Assembly: GCA_045806665.1 (NCBI GenBank)
Contig: JBJMIW010000238.1
Location: 1 to 6,911, forward strand
Reading direction: 5' to 3'
DNA length: 6,911 nucleotides
From: Actinoallomurus sp045806665
Lineage (GTDB): Bacteria; Actinomycetota; Actinomycetes; Streptosporangiales; Streptosporangiaceae
The notes under the pieces are model-generated. The model had not been told where the DNA came from. It saw nothing but the letters and a program-made list of their open reading frames with translations, and searched no databases. Below, piece after piece: positions 4,339-6,911 of the stretch. Position 1 is the stretch's first letter. Every line of letters begins with the position of its first letter. Both the position numbers and the translations under genes were made by a program.

Positions 4339-5154
4339 ATGATCGGCGCGAGCAGGGCCTCGTTCGTCGAGGCCAGGGAGCGGCTCGAGGCCGTCCTGTC
4401 CGCCGGAGATGCGGCGGTGTTCGGCGACGAGCTGTTCGCCGTGGTGCATCTGCTCGACCGGGAGCACGTGCTGCGCCGGGCCCTGTCGGACCCGGCCCAG
4501 CCGGCCGACCAGCGGGCCGGGCTGGCTTCGGCCGTGCTCGACGGCAGGGTCTCCCCGGCGGTCCGTGACTTCGTCGCCGAGGTGGCCCGGGTGCGGTGGG
4601 CGCGGTCCACCAAGCTGGCCGACGCGCTGGACGAGCTCGCGGTGACGGCCATCGCGGCCGGCGCCGAGGCGCAGACGCGGATCGACGACGTGGAAGACGA
4701 GCTCTTCCGGTTCGGGCGGATCGTCGAGGGGCAGCCGGAGCTGCGAGGCGCGCTGGTCGACCGGCGTGTGCCGGCGCAGCGCAAGGTCGAGCTGCTCACG
4801 ACGCTGCTGCAGGGCAAGGTCACCGCGGCGACGTTGCGGCTGGTCATCGAGGCCGTCGCACACCCGCGAGGACGTAGTCTGGAGCGAGCGCTCGACACGT
4901 ATGGGCGGATCGTCGCCGAGCGCCGTAACCGGCTGGTCGCGGTCGTCCGCACGGCGGTCGAGTTGGACGACGCGCAGAAGACGCGGCTCACCGCCGCCCT
5001 GGCAGCGCAGTACGGCCGCGACGTTCATCTGAACATCGAGGTGGATCCTTCGGTCATGGGTGGTATTTCCGTCCAGATCGGGGACGAGGAAATCGACGGA
5101 ACCATCGCTCGCCGGCTGGAAGAAGTCCGCCGGCGAATCGAACGGGCGAGCTGA
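4339..5154 (+). CDS. atpH: F1Fo ATP synthase subunit delta with a duplicated N-terminal domain
   Basis: Delta links the b stalk to the crown of alpha subunits. At 271 residues it is about 95 longer than E. coli delta, which is usual for actinobacteria. The C-terminal domain is clear: LNIEVDPSVMGGISVQIGDE (231-250), then EIDGTIARRLEEV, matching the E. coli end. The extra length is explained by two similar blocks: 30-98 (from DELF, with LRRALSD, LDGRV, ADALD) and 120-186 (from DELF, with LRGALVD, LQGKV, ERALD). By eye they align with one short gap at roughly one third identity. The second block is contiguous with the C-terminal domain and is the likelier canonical one. The ATG is three bases after the atpF stop with only weak ribosome binding sequence, so translational coupling to atpF is likely. 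Confidence 0.95.
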   Translation: MIGASRASFVEARERLEAVLSAGDAAVFGDELFAVVHLLDREHVLRRALSDPAQPADQRAGLASAVLDGRVSPAVRDFVAEVARVRWARSTKLADALDELAVTAIAAGAEAQTRIDDVEDELFRFGRIVEGQPELRGALVDRRVPAQRKVELLTTLLQGKVTAATLRLVIEAVAHPRGRSLERALDTYGRIVAERRNRLVAVVRTAVELDDAQKTRLTAALAAQYGRDVHLNIEVDPSVMGGISVQIGDEEIDGTIARRLEEVRRRIERAS

Positions 5155-5193
5155 ACCAAGCATCTTGGACTCACGGAGAGAGACGAAGAAGAC

Positions 5194-6831
5194 ATGGCGG
5201 AGCTGACGATCCGGCCGGAGGAGATCCGGGGCGCGCTCGAGCGCTTCGTCCAGGCCTACGAGCCGGAGACCGCCGCGCGCGAGGAGGTCGGGACCGTCGT
5301 CGAGTGCTTCGACGGCATCGCCTTCGTCGAGGGGCTGCCCTCGGCCATGGCGAACGAACTCCTTGAGTTCGAGGACGGCACGCGCGGCATCGCGCTGAAC
5401 CTTGATGTTCGGCAGATCGGTGTCGTCATCCTGGGCGATTTCTCCAAGATCGAGGAGGGCCAGCAGGTCCGTCGCACCGGCGACGTCCTGTCGGTCCCCG
5501 TCGGCGACGGCTACCTCGGCCGCGTCGTCGACTCGCTGGGGATCCCGATCGACGGCAAGGGCGCGATCGACACGACCGGTCGCCGGGAGCTGGAGCTGCA
5601 GGCGCCGGGCGTCATGCAGCGCCAGCCGGTGAACGAGCCGCTGCAGACCGGCATCAAGGCGATCGACGCGCTGACGCCGATCGGCCGCGGTCAGCGGCAG
5701 CTCATCATCGGTGACCGGCAGACCGGCAAGACCACGGTCGCGATCGACACGATCCTGAACCAGAAGCAGGCCTGGGAGAGCGGCGACCCGGCCAAGCAGG
5801 TCCGCTGCATCTACGTCGCGGTCGGCCAGAAGGGTTCCACGATCGCGCAGGTGCGGGCCACCCTCGAGGCGGCCGGCGCCCTGGAGTACACCACGATCGT
5901 GGCCGCTCCGGCGTCCGAGCCCGCGGGCTACAAGTACATCGCCCCCTACACCGGCTCGGCGATCGGCCAGCACTGGATGTACGAGGGCAAGCACGTCCTG
6001 ATCGTGTTCGACGACCTGTCGAAGCAGGCCGAGTCGTACCGCGCGATCTCGCTGCTGCTGCGCCGTCCGCCGGGCCGTGAGGCCTATCCCGGCGACGTGT
6101 TCTACCTGCATTCGCGGCTGCTGGAGCGGTGCGCGAAGCTGTCGGACGACATGGGCGCAGGCTCGATGACCGGTCTGCCGATCATCGAGACCAAGGGCAA
6201 CGACGTGTCGGCGTACATCCCGACGAACGTCATCTCGATCACCGACGGCCAGGTCTTCCTCGAGACGGACCTGTTCAACCAGGGTGTCCGGCCGGCCATC
6301 AACGTCGGTATCTCGGTGTCCCGCGTCGGCGGCGCCGCGATGACCAAGGCGATGCGGAAGGCGACCTCCAACCTGAAGCTGTTCCTGTCGCAGTTCCGCG
6401 ACCTGGAGGCGTTCGCCGCGTTCGCCTCCGACCTGGACGCCGCGTCGCGCGCGCAGCTGGACCGTGGCTCCCGCCTCGTCGAGCTGCTCAAGCAGCCGCA
6501 GAACAACCCGTTCCCGATGGAGCAGCAGGTTGTCTCCATCTGGGCCGGTACGAACGGCGAGCTGGACGAGGTGCCGATCGAGGACATCCGCCGGTTCGAG
6601 GCCGAGCTGCTCGACTACGTCAAGCGCAACAACGGCGGTCTGCTGGACAGCATCCGGGAGACCGGCCAGTTCGGTGACGACGCCATCTCCACCCTGAAGG
6701 ACGCCGTGGCGGAGTTCAAGAAGGGCTTCGAGACCACCCACCATGGCCTGCTCGTCCAGGAGCAGCCGGTCGAGGCCATCGATGAGGGTGACGTCGAGCA
6801 GGAGAAGATCACCCGCGTAAGGAAGAAGTAA
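5194..6831 (+). CDS. atpA: F1Fo ATP synthase subunit alpha
   Basis: Alpha (545 residues) alternates with beta in the F1 hexamer and carries the non-catalytic nucleotide sites. The N-terminal beta-barrel region (about 30-97) leads to the nucleotide domain with Walker A GDRQTGKT (173-180) and the Walker B strand LIVFDD ending at D273-D274. R377 in SVSRVGG is the arginine that reaches into the neighbouring catalytic site. The C-terminal helical domain is complete and followed by a tail beyond the E. coli end (about 516-545), acidic and then basic (RVRKK). Tails of this kind in mycobacterial alpha restrain ATP hydrolysis; a similar role here is inference. GGAGAG at 5175-5180 and purine-rich sequence to 5191 precede the ATG, 39 nt after atpH. 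Confidence 0.98.
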   Translation: MAELTIRPEEIRGALERFVQAYEPETAAREEVGTVVECFDGIAFVEGLPSAMANELLEFEDGTRGIALNLDVRQIGVVILGDFSKIEEGQQVRRTGDVLSVPVGDGYLGRVVDSLGIPIDGKGAIDTTGRRELELQAPGVMQRQPVNEPLQTGIKAIDALTPIGRGQRQLIIGDRQTGKTTVAIDTILNQKQAWESGDPAKQVRCIYVAVGQKGSTIAQVRATLEAAGALEYTTIVAAPASEPAGYKYIAPYTGSAIGQHWMYEGKHVLIVFDDLSKQAESYRAISLLLRRPPGREAYPGDVFYLHSRLLERCAKLSDDMGAGSMTGLPIIETKGNDVSAYIPTNVISITDGQVFLETDLFNQGVRPAINVGISVSRVGGAAMTKAMRKATSNLKLFLSQFRDLEAFAAFASDLDAASRAQLDRGSRLVELLKQPQNNPFPMEQQVVSIWAGTNGELDEVPIEDIRRFEAELLDYVKRNNGGLLDSIRETGQFGDDAISTLKDAVAEFKKGFETTHHGLLVQEQPVEAIDEGDVEQEKITRVRKK

Positions 6832-6834
6832 GGC

Positions 6835-6911
6835 ATGGGTGCCCAGCTTCGGACGATCCGGCGCCGTATTGCCACGACCAAGTCGATGGCGAAGATCACG
6901 CGCGCGCAGGA
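6835..6911 (+). CDS. atpG: F1Fo ATP synthase subunit gamma, 5' part (cut by window edge)
   Basis: The first 25 codons and part of the next are present. They read MGAQLRTIRRRI, then a short linker, then KSMAKITRAQ, which is the conserved N-terminal helix of gamma, the central rotor shaft that turns inside the alpha-beta hexamer and bears on the c ring. The start lies three bases after the atpA stop. Its ribosome binding sequence AAGGAAG (6819-6825) is inside the last codons of atpA, with a second AAGG at 6830-6833. The rest of the gene lies outside the window. Confidence 0.95.
   Translation, partial: MGAQLRTIRRRIATTKSMAKITRAQ

Noticed and set aside
3775..5154. Fused b-delta subunit as in mycobacteria
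   Set aside because: A clear TAA at 4333-4335 and an ATG at 4339 separate the two genes, and each has a complete subunit architecture.
3802..6744. A 980-codon open frame on the minus strand opposite atpF, atpH and atpA
   Set aside because: It is antisense to three clearly conserved subunit genes, is rich in Arg, Asp, Gly and Val, and shows no recognisable domain. Long antisense frames are expected where third positions are nearly all G or C.

Overview
The window is a high-GC actinobacterial chromosome segment carrying the front of an F1Fo ATP synthase operon, read entirely on the + strand. Several features point to Actinobacteria: strong G/C bias at third codon positions, GTG starts, a WecA/MraY-family sugar-phosphate transferase just upstream of the atp genes, a long (271 aa) delta subunit, and an alpha subunit with a C-terminal tail. 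The b and delta subunits are separate genes, unlike the fused b-delta of mycobacteria. This fits a streptomycete- or Streptosporangiales/Thermomonosporaceae-like organism; the exact family is inference.

Layout. Positions 1-602 hold no protein gene I can support. They contain inverted repeats, a good promoter candidate (-35 at 205-210, -10 at 228-233) and a series of hairpins, two of which are mutually exclusive, leading to a strong ribosome binding site. Then come wecA (603-1748), a 107-nt gap with a perfect 15-bp palindrome and an extended -10 candidate, atpI (1856-2284), a 60-nt gap with a second extended -10 candidate, a small AtpZ-like gene (2345-2563), atpB (2646-3434), atpE (3500-3745), atpF (3775 or 3766-4335), atpH (4339-5154), atpA (5194-6831) and the first 25 codons of atpG (6835 to the window edge).

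How the genes work together. AtpB (a), AtpE (c ring) and AtpF (b) form the proton-conducting Fo part and the stator stalk. AtpH (delta) clamps the b stalk to the top of F1, AtpA (alpha) is part of the F1 hexamer, and AtpG (gamma) is the rotor shaft. AtpI and the AtpZ-like protein are small membrane proteins of the kind that accompany Fo genes and are linked to assembly or ion supply. WecA is a cell-envelope enzyme that loads a sugar phosphate onto a polyprenyl carrier; it is a conserved positional neighbour rather than part of the synthase.

This is mostly a conserved housekeeping locus and I do not see a new defence, mobile or biosynthetic system. The points most worth a second look are the tandem N-terminal domain duplication in delta, the palindrome beside the predicted atpI promoter, the alternative hairpins in the wecA leader, and the stem-loop in front of the atpE ribosome binding site.
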